Positions 35,122 through 45,325 of a DNA stretch of 59,001 nucleotides are shown one piece after another (position 1 is the stretch's first letter; each line of letters begins with the position of its first letter). Source of the DNA: Haliea sp. (GTDB lineage: Bacteria; Pseudomonadota; Gammaproteobacteria; Pseudomonadales; Halieaceae); NCBI GenBank assembly GCA_030730585.1, contig JANQUV010000039.1:28389-87389 (forward strand). The letters run 5' to 3'. The notes beneath the pieces were generated by a model. It searched no databases. It was not told the origin of the DNA and saw nothing but the letters and a program-made list of their open reading frames with translations. The position numbers and the translations under genes are program-made.

Positions 35122-35679
35122 TTGATTGACGATGTCAAAGCTGAGGCCGAAGAGCGGATGGAAAAGAGTGCCGAGGCACTGCTTCACCACTTCAACAAAA
35201 TCCGCACCGGTCGCGCACACCCCAGCATCCTTGATGGTATTCGTGTCGAGTACTACGGCTCTGAGTCACCCCTGAATCAGGTGGCCAACATTAGCGTGGA
35301 AGATGCACGTACGCTGATGGTCACAGCCTGGGACCGTGCGCTCACGCCGAAGATAGAGCGCGCCATCATGAAGTCCGATCTCGGCTTGAACCCCTCATCG
35401 GCCGGCGACGTGATCCGTATACCCATGCCAATGCTGACGCAAGAGACTCGCAAGGGTTTTATACGCCAGGCCCGTGCCGAAGCGGAGGCCGCTCGAGTAT
35501 CTGTGCGCAGCGCGCGTCGCGATGCCATGAGTATGTTGAAGGAATTGCTGAAGGAGAAAGACATCAGTGAGGACGACGAGCGCCGTGGTCAGGATTTGGT
35601 ACAAAAACTGACGGACAGCTTCACTGACCGCATTGAGAAAATGTTGGCAGACAAAGAAGCTGACCTGATGGAAATTTGA
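35122..35679 (+). CDS. frr: Ribosome recycling factor
   Basis: 185-residue factor that splits post-termination ribosomes with [23 protein letters not shown] matches the family N-terminus, and the core [13 protein letters not shown] is conserved. The start is TTG at 35122, supported by GGAG seven bases upstream and by alignment with the usual MI(S/D)D start. Same length as the E. coli protein (185). Confidence 0.97.
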   Translation: MIDDVKAEAEERMEKSAEALLHHFNKIRTGRAHPSILDGIRVEYYGSESPLNQVANISVEDARTLMVTAWDRALTPKIERAIMKSDLGLNPSSAGDVIRIPMPMLTQETRKGFIRQARAEAEAARVSVRSARRDAMSMLKELLKEKDISEDDERRGQDLVQKLTDSFTDRIEKMLADKEADLMEI

Positions 35680-35692
35680 GCTACCCCCACGT

Positions 35693-36463
35693 ATGCCCAA
35701 CCGCGAAACGTCAGGTCAGTCGGAGCTTATTCCGGTACCTCGCCATGTTGCCATCATCATGGATGGCAACAATCGTTGGGCGCGGCGTGAGGAGCTCCCC
35801 GGCCACGCAGGGCACCGAGCCGGTTCGGAGGCTGTACGCGGCGTTTTGCGCGCCTGCCAGCAGCATCACATCGAAGTGCTGACCCTGTTCGCGTTTAGCA
35901 GCGAAAACTGGGGTCGTCCTCGTCCGGAAGTGCGTGCGCTCCTCGCGTTGCTGTCGCGTTACCTACGCAATGAAGTTCGCGACTTGCACAAAGACGGTAT
36001 TCGTTTGCGCTTCATAGGGCAGCGGTGCCGGTTTAGCGAGGGGCTGCAGCGTTTGATGGCTAACGCAGAATACCTCACCCGCAAAAACACCGTCGCCACA
36101 GTGGTCCTTGCGGTTGATTACGGGGGTCGTTGGGATGTTGTACAGGCAGCCCGTCAGTTGGCTTCGAGGGTGCACGCTGGGGAGCTCTCTGTGGATGCCA
36201 TTGATGAAGCTACGTTGGCGGCTGAAGTGGCGCTCAGCGACTTGCCGCCTCCGGACCTGTGTATTCGAACCGGGGGCGATGCACGTATCAGTAATTTCAT
36301 GTTGTGGCAGTTTGCCTACAGCGAGCTGTATTTTACCAACACGCTCTGGCCGGACTTTGGTGAGTTGGAATTCGCGCGCGCGTTGTCGGATTACGCCCGG
36401 CGCGAGCGCCGGTTTGGCCTGCGTGAGCCCGACGCGCTGGCGTCTGGAGCGCACGATGCTTAA
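35693..36463 (+). CDS. uppS: Undecaprenyl diphosphate synthase (cis-prenyltransferase)
   Basis: 256-residue enzyme making the C55 lipid carrier for peptidoglycan and LPS. HVAIIMDGNNRWA carries the catalytic Asp at about 24, and the later blocks LTLFAFSSENWGRP and DLCIRTGGDARISNFMLWQ are family signatures. The last eight bases overlap the cdsA start. Confidence 0.97.
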   Translation: MPNRETSGQSELIPVPRHVAIIMDGNNRWARREELPGHAGHRAGSEAVRGVLRACQQHHIEVLTLFAFSSENWGRPRPEVRALLALLSRYLRNEVRDLHKDGIRLRFIGQRCRFSEGLQRLMANAEYLTRKNTVATVVLAVDYGGRWDVVQAARQLASRVHAGELSVDAIDEATLAAEVALSDLPPPDLCIRTGGDARISNFMLWQFAYSELYFTNTLWPDFGELEFARALSDYARRERRFGLREPDALASGAHDA

Positions 36464-37292
36464 GCAACGCTTGATTACGGCCTTGGCCATGGCAGGGCTT
36501 TTTCTGGCAGCGGTGTTGTTTTTGCCTATGTTATGGCTGGCGGGATTGTTGGCGGCGGTGGTGTGTCTGGGGGGGTGGGAGTGGGCGCGGCTGGCTGGCT
36601 GGCAGTCGAGTGTTGCCCGCGCTATGTTTGTAGTGCTCTTGGGCTGTGTGTTGGCCGCTCTGTTTACTTATGCTGAGTTACGCTCTGTACCGCGCCGCGA
36701 GCAGGTGCAGCCCATTCTCGGTGTTGCCTGCTTGTGGTGGTCATTCGCTCTGCTTTGGGTCAAGAGTTACCCCGCCAGCGCCGTGCTCTGGCGCAGTCGA
36801 GTTGTGCGCAGTGCAATGGGGCTGATGATTCTTGGCTGTGCCTGGCTAGCAGCGGTCTATCTTCTGGCTTTCCCGCGCGGTGGCTTGCTGCTGGTGGTGA
36901 TGGTGTTGATTGTGGTGGCGACTGATGTTGGCGCCTATTTTGCGGGCACCCACTTCGGGCGCCACAAGCTGGCTGTTCAGGTTAGCCCCGCTAAAACCTG
37001 GGAGGGTTTCTGGGGAGGCGTTGCCAGCGCCTCGCTGTTAGCCATTGTCTTATGGTCATTGTTGCCTGGGCGTATGGCCCATATTGGCCTCGCTGCGGTG
37101 GTGGCGGTAGTCGTCGCAACAGCCCTGGCATCGGTTGTTGGTGATTTAACCGTCAGTATGGTCAAGCGTGAGAGTGGCGTGAAGGACAGCGGTTCACTGC
37201 TGCCGGGCCATGGAGGCCTGCTTGATCGCCTGGACAGTCTCTGCAGCGCTGCCCCCGTCTTTGCCCTTGGCCTGTTACTGGCGGGGTGGTAG
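36456..37292 (+). CDS. cdsA: Phosphatidate cytidylyltransferase
   Basis: 278-residue integral membrane enzyme forming CDP-diacylglycerol. About eight hydrophobic helices precede the C-terminal signature [20 protein letters not shown] followed by GLLDRLDS, which is diagnostic. ATG at 36456 overlaps uppS by eight bases. A longer open frame reaching into uppS is only the other frame of that gene. Confidence 0.95.
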   Translation: MLKQRLITALAMAGLFLAAVLFLPMLWLAGLLAAVVCLGGWEWARLAGWQSSVARAMFVVLLGCVLAALFTYAELRSVPRREQVQPILGVACLWWSFALLWVKSYPASAVLWRSRVVRSAMGLMILGCAWLAAVYLLAFPRGGLLLVVMVLIVVATDVGAYFAGTHFGRHKLAVQVSPAKTWEGFWGGVASASLLAIVLWSLLPGRMAHIGLAAVVAVVVATALASVVGDLTVSMVKRESGVKDSGSLLPGHGGLLDRLDSLCSAAPVFALGLLLAGW

Positions 37293-37296
37293 CGCG

Positions 37297-38499
37297 ATGT
37301 CTGTAGTGCAGCAAGTCGTTGTTTTGGGTAGCACGGGGTCCATTGGGGTAAGCACGCTCGATGTCATTGCCCGTCATTCAGACCGGTTTAGTGCCTGGGC
37401 ATTGGCGGCAAACCGCTCAGTGACCGCGCTTGCGGCCCAGTGCCGTGCACTGCGGCCCCGTTACGCAGTGATGATGGATCCGGACTGCGCTGAAACGCTG
37501 CGCACTGAGCTCTCAGGTGATTGTGATACTGAAGTTCTGGCCGGCGCTGACGGGCTCAACTATGTTGCGACGCACGCTGAGGTGGATGCCGTAATGGCTG
37601 CCATAGTAGGTTCAGCGGGGCTTCCCTCTACGCTCGCGGCAGTGCAGGCGGGCAAGCGCGTGTTATTGGCCAACAAAGAGTCGTTGGTTATGGCGGGCCA
37701 CCTGTTGATGTCTGCTGCGCGTGCCTCCGGTGCCGTGATTTTGCCGATCGACAGCGAGCACAATGCGATTTTTCAGTGTTTGCCGCAGGGTGATTTGGCA
37801 CAGCCTCGCTTGGACGGGGTCAGTAAAATCCTTTTGACCGCCTCAGGCGGCCCCTTTCGCACCTGGTCCGCCTCAGCGATTGCGGCGGCGACCCCGGCCC
37901 AGGCGTGCGCGCACCCGAACTGGTCCATGGGTCGCAAAATATCGGTGGATTCGGCAACGCTGATGAATAAAGGGTTGGAGTTGATCGAGGCCTGCTGGTT
38001 GTTTGATGTGGCGCCCGCCCGCGTGGACATTGTGGTGCACCCCGAAAGTATAGTGCATTCGCTAGTGCAATATGTCGATGGCTCGGTGTTGGCTCAGTTG
38101 GGGAACCCGGATATGCGTACCCCAATCGCCTACGGATTGGGGTGGCCGCAAAGAATCGATGCGGGCGTAGCGGCTCTCGACCTGGTGGCACTGTCCAAGC
38201 TACATTTTGAAGCGCCGGATGAGGTGCGCTTTCCTTGTTTGCGTATCGCCCGCGAGGCTGCCGCAACCGGCGGCACCGCGATGGCAGTCTGTAATGCTGC
38301 CAATGAAGTGGCGGTTGAGGCGTTCCTGGCCGAGCGCATCGCCTTTAGTGACATTCCGCATGTCATTACAGCCGCGCTGGAGGCCGTTGCCATTGTTGAA
38401 CCGACCAGCCTTGATGTGGTCGAAACAGCGGACCGTGACGCTCGCGCCATTGCCGTAGAGCAAGTGGTGCGGCGGCGCGTTGCAGGCGGGGAGAAGTAA
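37297..38499 (+). CDS. dxr: 1-deoxy-D-xylulose 5-phosphate reductoisomerase
   Basis: 400-residue NADPH enzyme of the MEP isoprenoid pathway, producing the precursor later polymerised by UppS. The cofactor loop is GSTGSIG (11-17), [10 protein letters not shown] is present, and the metal-binding acidic residues lie in [17 protein letters not shown] at 37297 follows the cdsA stop by four bases, and the stop shares bases with the rseP start (TAATG). Confidence 0.96.
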   Translation: MSVVQQVVVLGSTGSIGVSTLDVIARHSDRFSAWALAANRSVTALAAQCRALRPRYAVMMDPDCAETLRTELSGDCDTEVLAGADGLNYVATHAEVDAVMAAIVGSAGLPSTLAAVQAGKRVLLANKESLVMAGHLLMSAARASGAVILPIDSEHNAIFQCLPQGDLAQPRLDGVSKILLTASGGPFRTWSASAIAAATPAQACAHPNWSMGRKISVDSATLMNKGLELIEACWLFDVAPARVDIVVHPESIVHSLVQYVDGSVLAQLGNPDMRTPIAYGLGWPQRIDAGVAALDLVALSKLHFEAPDEVRFPCLRIAREAAATGGTAMAVCNAANEVAVEAFLAERIAFSDIPHVITAALEAVAIVEPTSLDVVETADRDARAIAVEQVVRRRVAGGEK

Positions 38500-39854
38500 T
38501 GGACGTGGCTTATACTATCGCGATTACCTTGGTGACCCTGGGCGTTCTGGTATTCGTTCACGAATACGGACACTTTTGGGTCGCCCGCCGCTGTGGGGTC
38601 AAGGTGCTGCGTTTTTCAATCGGTTTTGGCAAGCCTCTGTACACTTGGCACGACCGACACGGAACGGAGTTTTGCCTTGCCCTTGTCCCCTTGGGCGGTT
38701 ACGTGAAGATGTTGGATGAGCGAGAAGGGGAAGTGGCTGCGTTCGAGCAGGAGCAGGCCTTTAACCGCAAGCCCGTGCAGCAGCGTATTGCCGTGGTGGC
38801 TGCAGGTCCGATTGCGAATTTCCTGTTGGCTATCGTCGCTTACTGGTTCTTGTTTATGGCCGGGGAAAGCGGCTACTCACCCGTGATTGGGTCGGTGAAG
38901 GCAGGGTCAGTGGCGGATATTGCCGGCCTTGAGGCAGGCCAGGAAATTGTCGCGGTTGATGGTGAAGAGACGCCGACCTGGCAGGCTTTGAGTTTTCGTC
39001 TGTTGGATCGCATCGGCGACAGCGGCCCGATACATTTTAGCGTCAAGTATCCTGATTCACGCATGCTCTACGAATCAGAAGGTACACTACAACGCTGGCT
39101 CTCCGAAGATGACGCGCCGGATTTGCTGGGTGGGCTTGGTATTACTCCCTACGCACTGGCTCTGCCGCCCGTTATTAGTGAGGTTGTTGCCGATAGCCCT
39201 GCGGCGCGCAGCGGGCTGCTGCCGGGTGACCTTATCCTCAGTGCAGACGGCAGGCCCATGGCCGAATGGATGGAATGGGTGGCCTACGTGCGAGAACGGC
39301 CCGGCCAGGTGATTGAGATCGATGTACAAAGAGGCGATAGCGCGCTGGAGTTGCAGATTGTGCCAGAGGGCGCCGCCGATGCGGATGGCGCGATAATCGG
39401 CCGAGTGGGTATAGCTGTTGCGATACCGGCGCTGCCTGCCGACATGCTGCGAGAGTTTGAGCGCGGCCCAGTTGAGTCATTGGGTGCAGCCGTTGTCCGC
39501 ACCGGCGATTTGGTAGGCTTCACGCTGGAGTCTATCAAGAAGATGATCCAGGGCCTGATCTCACCAAAAAACTTGAGTGGTCCCATTACCATTGCTAAAG
39601 TGGCATCCGCCTCAGCAAAGTCGGGGTTGGAATCTTATATCGGTTTTCTTGCACTGCTCAGTGTCAGCCTCGGAGTCTTGAATCTGTTGCCCATTCCGGT
39701 GCTTGATGGTGGCCATTTGCTGTATTACATCGTAGAGATGTTGGCGGGGCGCCCAGTGCCAGAGAAGGTACAAATAGTGGGGTACCAGTTGGGCCTGTTT
39801 TTGATCCTCGGGGTTATGGCTCTGGCCCTGTATAACGATTTCGCGCGCCTGTAG
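38499..39854 (+). CDS. rseP: Site-2 membrane zinc protease RseP
   Basis: 451-residue intramembrane protease of the sigma-E envelope stress response. The zinc motif VFVHEYGHFWVARR has His21, Glu22 and His25 in the first helix, and the C-terminal PVLDGGHLL supplies the third ligand. Two PDZ domains lie between (around GLEAGQEIVAVDG and ARSGLLPGDLILSADG). The length equals E. coli RseP (450). It is placed next to bamA, whose products it helps to monitor. Confidence 0.96.
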   Translation: MDVAYTIAITLVTLGVLVFVHEYGHFWVARRCGVKVLRFSIGFGKPLYTWHDRHGTEFCLALVPLGGYVKMLDEREGEVAAFEQEQAFNRKPVQQRIAVVAAGPIANFLLAIVAYWFLFMAGESGYSPVIGSVKAGSVADIAGLEAGQEIVAVDGEETPTWQALSFRLLDRIGDSGPIHFSVKYPDSRMLYESEGTLQRWLSEDDAPDLLGGLGITPYALALPPVISEVVADSPAARSGLLPGDLILSADGRPMAEWMEWVAYVRERPGQVIEIDVQRGDSALELQIVPEGAADADGAIIGRVGIAVAIPALPADMLREFERGPVESLGAAVVRTGDLVGFTLESIKKMIQGLISPKNLSGPITIAKVASASAKSGLESYIGFLALLSVSLGVLNLLPIPVLDGGHLLYYIVEMLAGRPVPEKVQIVGYQLGLFLILGVMALALYNDFARL

Positions 39855-39930
39855 CCTGTAGGGTTGGGCAACGCAGGCATTGATTCATCGAAGACCTTGG
39901 GGTCGGGCCTTACCAGTGGTTGGAACTATT

Positions 39931-42528
39931 TTGAAAAGACGCATTAATCTGCTGCTGGCACTTATACTGCTGGCGCTTGCTCCGTTGGGGCAGGCTCAGG
40001 ACGCTTCGTTTATCGTTGCGGATATCCGCGTGGAGGGCTTGCAGCGTATTTCTGCGGGCTCGGTGTTTGCTGCCATGCCCTTGGCCGTCGGAGACCTGGT
40101 TAACGCCGAGGCTATTCGCGCTGCTTCTCGCAGCCTCTTCGCAACCGGCAATTTTGATGACATTCGCATTGGGCGGGACGGCAACGTGCTGGTGGTGATT
40201 GTGGTTGAGCGCCCGAGTATTAGCGAAATCAATATTGACGGTAATAAAGCAATCGAAACCGAAGCACTGCTTGACGGCCTGCGCGGCGCTGGCCTGGCCA
40301 TAGGGCAGGTATTCCAGCGCTCAACGCTGGAGGGCATGCAGTTAGAGCTGCAGCGTCAATATGTTCAGCAGGGCCGTTATGATGCGAATATTGAAACAGA
40401 AGTGTTGCCGGAACCGCGTAATCGGGTAGCCGTCAACATCGATGTAGACGAAGGCACTGTCGCTGCGATCAAGCACATTAATGTGGTCGGCAACGAGGTG
40501 TTCAGCGACGATGAACTCACTGAGTTGTTTGCGCTGAAGACAACAGGATGGTTCTCCTTTTTCAACAATAACGACAAGTATTCGCGGGAGAAGCTCACCG
40601 GTGATTTGGAGACATTGAGCTCCTATTATCTGGACCGAGGTTACCTGCAGTTCACAATTGACTCTACGCAGGTCTCGGTTTCGCCGGATAAGCGCTCGGT
40701 GTACATCACCGCGAACGTCACTGAGGGCGAAAAATTCACCGTCAGCAGCGTGGATCTTTCCGGTGACCTGGTGCTGCCCGAGAGCGATTTGCGGCGGTTT
40801 ATTCTCATTGGTGAAGGCCAGACCTTTTCTCAGCAGCAGGTGACCTCTACGGAGGAGTTCATCACCCGCAGGCTGGGTAACGAGGGCTATAATTTCGCCA
40901 AGGTAACGGGTATTCCGGAGCTGAACGAGGACGACAATACGGTTGGCCTGAAATTCTTCGTTGACCCCGGCAAGCGTACCTATGTTCGCCGTATCAGCTT
41001 CAAGGGAAACCAGAAGACGGCTGACGAGGTGCTGCGCCGTGAAATGCGCCAGATGGAGAGTGCACCGGCCTCCGCTTCAGCGATTGAACAGTCCCGTATT
41101 CGTCTTGAACGCTTGGGCTACTTTAGTAAAGCGACAGTAGACACCCCTGAGGTGGCTGGGCACGATGACCTGATCGACGTCGATTTCGCTGTTGAAGAGC
41201 AATCTTCGGGTAGCATCGGGGCCAGCTTTGGTTACGCACAGGATGCGGGTTTGATTTTTGGTCTGAATTTGCAGCAAGACAACTTTTTGGGAACCGGGCG
41301 ACGTATCGGCGTCGGCCTTAACTCCTCACGCTATCAGGACTTATACAATTTCAGCTATACCAATCCCTACTTCACCGAAGACGGGGTGAGTCGGGGATTT
41401 AACGTTTTTTTCCGCTCTACTGACCTGTCGGAGATTAACGTTGCGCGATATACCACCGACACGCTCGGCGCAGCACTTAACTTTGGCTACCCAATCAAAG
41501 AGACCCAGCGGCTTGGGTTCAGCTTTGGCGTTGCTAGCACCGATATTACTGCCGGCCGCTTCGCCGTACAGGAAATCAAGGCCAGCCCGCGCCTGATAGA
41601 AGGGGTAGAGGGTTTCTATGAGAGTAACCTGCTGCCCGACGGTACGTTTTCCGCGCCGGAGATCTTTCAGCCACTCAGCGAACTGCCAGAAGGCTCTCTG
41701 ACGATTCCTGATGAGCCGGGTTTCCTGGACCTGAATGGTGATGAGTACCTGAACTGGACGACGTCCTTGAGTTGGAACCAGTCCACTTTGAACCGGGGTA
41801 TTCTCGCCACTCGCGGTGAGGCCCAGTCTCTGGTGTTTGAAGTTGCGGTTCCCGGCTCCGATGCCCAGTTCTACAAGCTGGTATACAGGGGTGAAAAGTT
41901 CATGCCCATCACCGAGGAGTGGATTGTCCGGTTCCGTACCGAGTTAGGCTATGGGGACGGTTATGGAGACACAACCAACTTGCCGTTTTTCGAGCATTTC
42001 TTCTCCGGCGGTTTTGGGTCCGTGCGCGGGTTTGAGTCCAACACTCTTGGGCCGCGTGGCACGCCAGCCGCCTTGTATGATATTAACCAGCCTGTGACCG
42101 AGATCGACGAGGACGGCCGCCCGCTGCAGGTGGGTGGGCCCGACGGGTCACAGTTTGGTTATCGCTTCGACCCGGCTACCGGCAAGTTGAGCTTTAGTGT
42201 GCCTGACACCACGCCGGATCCTTTCGGGGGTAATGCCTTGATTGAGGGCAGCGTAGAGTTGTTGTTCCCTCTGCCTTTCCTGAAGGATCGCAGTAAATTG
42301 CGTTCCGCGCTCTTTTTCGACGTCGGCAACGTGTTTAATACCAAGTGCTCCAGTAACCAGCTGAACTGCTTTGATGTCGATGCGGGAGAGTTGCGCTACT
42401 CGGTCGGCGTGGGTGTGACCTGGATTACCGGGTTTGGGCCCATGAGTTTCAGCCTTGCCAAACCGCTCAATGAGTCCCCCGAAGATGAGCGCGAGATTTT
42501 CCAGTTCACACTGGGCCGGGGTTTCTGA
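39931..42528 (+). CDS. bamA: Outer-membrane protein assembly factor BamA
   Basis: 865-residue Omp85 protein that inserts beta-barrel proteins into the outer membrane. A signal peptide (MKRRINLLLALILLALAPLG, cleaved after AQA) precedes five POTRA domains (about 25-425) and a 16-strand barrel. GSVRGFESNTLGP holds the lock motif VRGF, and the C-terminus ends FTLGRGF with the terminal Phe. It is longer than E. coli BamA (810), with extra residues in two barrel loops (near ESNLLPDGTF and TEIDEDGRPLQVGG). TTG at 39931 is preferred because GGA lies six bases before it and the signal peptide then starts properly. An upstream TTG is also in frame. Confidence 0.94.
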   Translation: MKRRINLLLALILLALAPLGQAQDASFIVADIRVEGLQRISAGSVFAAMPLAVGDLVNAEAIRAASRSLFATGNFDDIRIGRDGNVLVVIVVERPSISEINIDGNKAIETEALLDGLRGAGLAIGQVFQRSTLEGMQLELQRQYVQQGRYDANIETEVLPEPRNRVAVNIDVDEGTVAAIKHINVVGNEVFSDDELTELFALKTTGWFSFFNNNDKYSREKLTGDLETLSSYYLDRGYLQFTIDSTQVSVSPDKRSVYITANVTEGEKFTVSSVDLSGDLVLPESDLRRFILIGEGQTFSQQQVTSTEEFITRRLGNEGYNFAKVTGIPELNEDDNTVGLKFFVDPGKRTYVRRISFKGNQKTADEVLRREMRQMESAPASASAIEQSRIRLERLGYFSKATVDTPEVAGHDDLIDVDFAVEEQSSGSIGASFGYAQDAGLIFGLNLQQDNFLGTGRRIGVGLNSSRYQDLYNFSYTNPYFTEDGVSRGFNVFFRSTDLSEINVARYTTDTLGAALNFGYPIKETQRLGFSFGVASTDITAGRFAVQEIKASPRLIEGVEGFYESNLLPDGTFSAPEIFQPLSELPEGSLTIPDEPGFLDLNGDEYLNWTTSLSWNQSTLNRGILATRGEAQSLVFEVAVPGSDAQFYKLVYRGEKFMPITEEWIVRFRTELGYGDGYGDTTNLPFFEHFFSGGFGSVRGFESNTLGPRGTPAALYDINQPVTEIDEDGRPLQVGGPDGSQFGYRFDPATGKLSFSVPDTTPDPFGGNALIEGSVELLFPLPFLKDRSKLRSALFFDVGNVFNTKCSSNQLNCFDVDAGELRYSVGVGVTWITGFGPMSFSLAKPLNESPEDEREIFQFTLGRGF

Positions 42529-42555
42529 TCATTTTTTCTGATGTTGGAGTGTATT

Positions 42556-43074
42556 GTGTCTAGAGTCCTTAAAGTCGTATGTCTCACTGCCGCTCTGTTG
42601 CTGCCGACCCTGGGTTGGGCTCAGGGTAAAATTGCCGTGGTTAACCTGGAGCAGGCTATCCTGCAAACAGATCACGCCCAGAAACGTTTGGCTACCGAGC
42701 GTAGCAACGATGCCTACAAGTCCGACAAGGCGGAGTTCGATCGCCTCAAGGATGAGCTGGACAAAATGGTCAAGGATTACCAGAAGGATTCGGCGGTAAT
42801 GAGCCAAGACCAGCAGTTGTCTGCCCGTAGAAACCTGGCCAGTAAGCAGGCTGACCTCGAGCACGTAGCCGGTAAGCTGCAACAGACTGAGCAGCAAGTG
42901 GGCCAGCAGCTGCTGGAAGAAATGTCACCCAAGGTGCAAGAGGTTCTGCAGGAACTGATCAGCACAGAAGGTATTGGCTTACTGTTGCAGCGTGGGTCGG
43001 TCATTCATGCTGATGCTGGTTATAGCATCACCGCCAAGGTGACAGACAAGCTCAACCAAGCCTTTACGGAGTAA
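42556..43074 (+). CDS. skp: Periplasmic chaperone Skp/OmpH
   Basis: 172-residue chaperone holding unfolded outer-membrane proteins for BamA. The signal peptide ends GWAQ, the strand IAVVNLEQAI follows, and then two long charged helices forming the tentacle (about 45-130). GTG at 42556 is chosen since GGAG stands seven bases upstream. An ATG five codons earlier is in frame but lacks a site. Located between bamA and lpxD as in E. coli. Confidence 0.92.
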   Translation: MSRVLKVVCLTAALLLPTLGWAQGKIAVVNLEQAILQTDHAQKRLATERSNDAYKSDKAEFDRLKDELDKMVKDYQKDSAVMSQDQQLSARRNLASKQADLEHVAGKLQQTEQQVGQQLLEEMSPKVQEVLQELISTEGIGLLLQRGSVIHADAGYSITAKVTDKLNQAFTE

Positions 43075-43081
43075 ATTTCGT

Positions 43082-44095
43082 ATGCCCACCCTCGGCGAGC
43101 TTGCGGCGTTTCTGGGGGTAGGTCTACGCGGTGACCCTGCCACCGCCGTGGTCGGAATTGCGCCGCTGGCGCGCGCAAACGCATCTCAGCTATCGTTTCT
43201 GGCGAATGCCCGCTACCTCGGGCAATTGCAGCATACGCAGGCAGCCGCGGTCATTCTGCGGCCCGATCAAGCCGATGGGTGCCCGGTAGCGTGCCTGCTG
43301 GCAGATAACCCGTACCTCGCCTTTGCCCGAGCTACGACACTATTCGTCGATGAAGCACCGGCGCCCGCGGGAGTGCATCCCAGCGCCACTGTTTCGCCTT
43401 TGGCACAGCTGGCGGCGAACGTCTCAGTTGGACCAAACGTCGTGATTGATAACGGTGCTGCGATCGCTGAGGGCGTCGTGCTTGGCGCAAATTGTGTCGT
43501 CGGTGAGCGCTGCAGCATCGGCGCAGGCACGCGCTTGCACCCGGGCGTTGTGTTGTATCGGGATGTGCGGATTGGCGAGCAGTGCACTGTGCACAGTAAT
43601 ACGGTGTTGGGAGCCGATGGGTTTGGTTTTGCGCCAAGCCCCGAAGGCTGGCAAAAAATTCATCAGCTCGGCGGTGTTCGCATTGGTGACCGTGTTGAGA
43701 TCGGCGCCTGTGCAACCATTGATCGAGGGGCCTTGGAGGATACCGTCGTTGAAGACGGTGCGATCATCGATAACCTGGTGCAAATCGCGCATAACTGCCA
43801 CATCGGCAAAAATACCGCGATAGCCGGTTGCACAGGCTTGGCTGGAAGCACGATTATAGGGGCGAATTGTACGCTGGCCGGCGGCGTTGGTGTGGTTGGC
43901 CATGTCGAGATCTGCGACAATGTGCACATTACGGGCATGACCATGGTCACCAAGTCCATCACCGAGCCGGGTTCCTACTCGTCGGGGACGCCCATGGCAC
44001 CCACGCGGGACTGGAAGCGCAGCGCCGTGCGGTTCGCACAGCTCGACAGTATCCAGAAACGCCTCGCGGGGCTGGAAAAACAGCAACAGCAATGA
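43082..44095 (+). CDS. lpxD: UDP-3-O-(3-hydroxyacyl)glucosamine N-acyltransferase
   Basis: 337-residue left-handed beta-helix acyltransferase for the third step of lipid A synthesis. It has an N-terminal uridine-binding domain, hexapeptide repeats from about residue 100, and the catalytic His region [21 protein letters not shown] short C-terminal helix ([18 protein letters not shown]) ends the protein. Starts eight bases after skp. Confidence 0.96.
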   Translation: MPTLGELAAFLGVGLRGDPATAVVGIAPLARANASQLSFLANARYLGQLQHTQAAAVILRPDQADGCPVACLLADNPYLAFARATTLFVDEAPAPAGVHPSATVSPLAQLAANVSVGPNVVIDNGAAIAEGVVLGANCVVGERCSIGAGTRLHPGVVLYRDVRIGEQCTVHSNTVLGADGFGFAPSPEGWQKIHQLGGVRIGDRVEIGACATIDRGALEDTVVEDGAIIDNLVQIAHNCHIGKNTAIAGCTGLAGSTIIGANCTLAGGVGVVGHVEICDNVHITGMTMVTKSITEPGSYSSGTPMAPTRDWKRSAVRFAQLDSIQKRLAGLEKQQQQ

Positions 44096-44120
44096 TCCCT
44101 GGGGGACCCGCAGTTTGATC

Positions 44121-44549
44121 ATGGATATTTCGGAAATTCGGAACCACCTGCCACACCGCTATCCCTTTCTACTTGTAGATCGTGTGTTGGAATTGAACCT
44201 TGGGGATTCCATCGTCGCTTGCAAAAATTTGACGATTAATGAGCCGTTTTTCAACGGACATTTCCCTGAACAGCCTGTATTTCCTGGTGTTTTGCTGCTT
44301 GAAGCTATGGCACAGGCGGCGGGCATACTCGGTTTTAAAACGATGAACAAGACCCCGGCTGATGGTTCCATGTATTATTTTGTCGGTGCGGATGATTTGC
44401 GGTTCAAGCGCCCCTGCGTGCCGGGCGACCAGGTGATGCTACGGGCCAAGATTCTCTCTGATCGCCGCGGTATCTGGAAGTTTGAGGTGAGCTCTGATGT
44501 CGACGGCCAGCGCTGTGCGTCTGCCACTATCCTGTGTGCTGATCGTTAA
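44121..44549 (+). CDS. fabZ: 3-hydroxyacyl-[ACP] dehydratase FabZ
   Basis: 142-residue hot-dog dehydratase of fatty acid synthesis. The catalytic His47 lies in [12 protein letters not shown] and Glu61 in [10 protein letters not shown]. The N-terminus [16 protein letters not shown] closely matches Pseudomonas FabZ. A TTG two codons upstream (44115) is in frame; ATG at 44121 is used, though neither has a strong ribosome site. Flanked by lpxD and lpxA, as is standard. Confidence 0.95.
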   Translation: MDISEIRNHLPHRYPFLLVDRVLELNLGDSIVACKNLTINEPFFNGHFPEQPVFPGVLLLEAMAQAAGILGFKTMNKTPADGSMYYFVGADDLRFKRPCVPGDQVMLRAKILSDRRGIWKFEVSSDVDGQRCASATILCADR

Positions 44550-44552
44550 GCA

Positions 44553-45323
44553 ATGATTCATAGTCATGCCCTTGTAGACCCTTCAGCCAAAGTCGCCGAT
44601 GACGTGGAGATAGGCCCTTGGACCTTGATTGGTCCGGGTGTGGAGATTGGTCCGGGCTGTAAAATTGAGTCCCATGTGGTGATTAAAGGGCCTACGCGTA
44701 TTGGCGCGGGTAATCATATTTATCAGTTTTCGACGATTGGCGAGGCAACGCCCGACCTCAAGTACCGGGACGAGCTTACCTACCTTGTCATCGGTGATAA
44801 CAATATTATTCGTGAAAACGTGACGATCCATCGCGGCACGGTTCAGGACAGAGCAGAAACGACGATTGGGAATAACAACCTGATTATGGCGTATGTTCAT
44901 ATCGGGCACGATTCCTGTATCGGTAACCACACGATATTGGTCAATAACACGGCCCTCGCTGGCCACGTTCAAGTGGGGGACTGGGCCATATTGAGCGGCT
45001 ACACGCTGGTGCATCAGTTTTGCAAGATTGGTGCGCACAGCTTTAGTGGCATGGGCACCGCTATCGGTAAGGACGTCCCGGCATATGTGACGGTCAGCGG
45101 AGCGCCTGCCGAGGCCAAGACCATCAATATCGAGGGGCTGCGCCGCCGCGGTTTCTCCTCTGAAGCCATTAGTCAGCTCAGGCGCGCCTTCAAAATTGTT
45201 TATCGGCAGGGGCTCACTCTGGAGCTGGCGATTCAGCGTCTGGAAACCATGCTGCGCGATACTCCCGAGGTGCAGGTTATGATTGACTCCATCCGTGCCT
45301 CGGAACGCGGTATCGTCCGCTAG
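44553..45323 (+). CDS. lpxA: UDP-N-acetylglucosamine acyltransferase
   Basis: 256-residue trimeric beta-helix enzyme for the first step of lipid A synthesis. Hexapeptide repeats begin at IHSHALVDPSAKVADDVEIG. The catalytic His lies near 125 in LIMAYVHIGHDSCIGN, and a helical C-terminal domain starts at INIEGLRRRG. The stop nearly coincides with the lpxB start. Confidence 0.97.
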   Translation: MIHSHALVDPSAKVADDVEIGPWTLIGPGVEIGPGCKIESHVVIKGPTRIGAGNHIYQFSTIGEATPDLKYRDELTYLVIGDNNIIRENVTIHRGTVQDRAETTIGNNNLIMAYVHIGHDSCIGNHTILVNNTALAGHVQVGDWAILSGYTLVHQFCKIGAHSFSGMGTAIGKDVPAYVTVSGAPAEAKTINIEGLRRRGFSSEAISQLRRAFKIVYRQGLTLELAIQRLETMLRDTPEVQVMIDSIRASERGIVR

Positions 45324-45325
45324 TG

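Noticed and set aside
34381-35220. Long minus-strand open frame opposite pyrH and the start of frr
   Set aside because: It is the antisense of well-identified conserved genes, rich in His, Gln and Cys, and resembles no protein. The same holds for long antisense frames opposite tsf (33392-34183), glnD (29711-30460) and lpxA (44583-45404).
36108-36455. Upstream extension of cdsA into uppS
   Set aside because: The extension merely reads uppS in another frame; the membrane protein begins naturally at ATG 36456.
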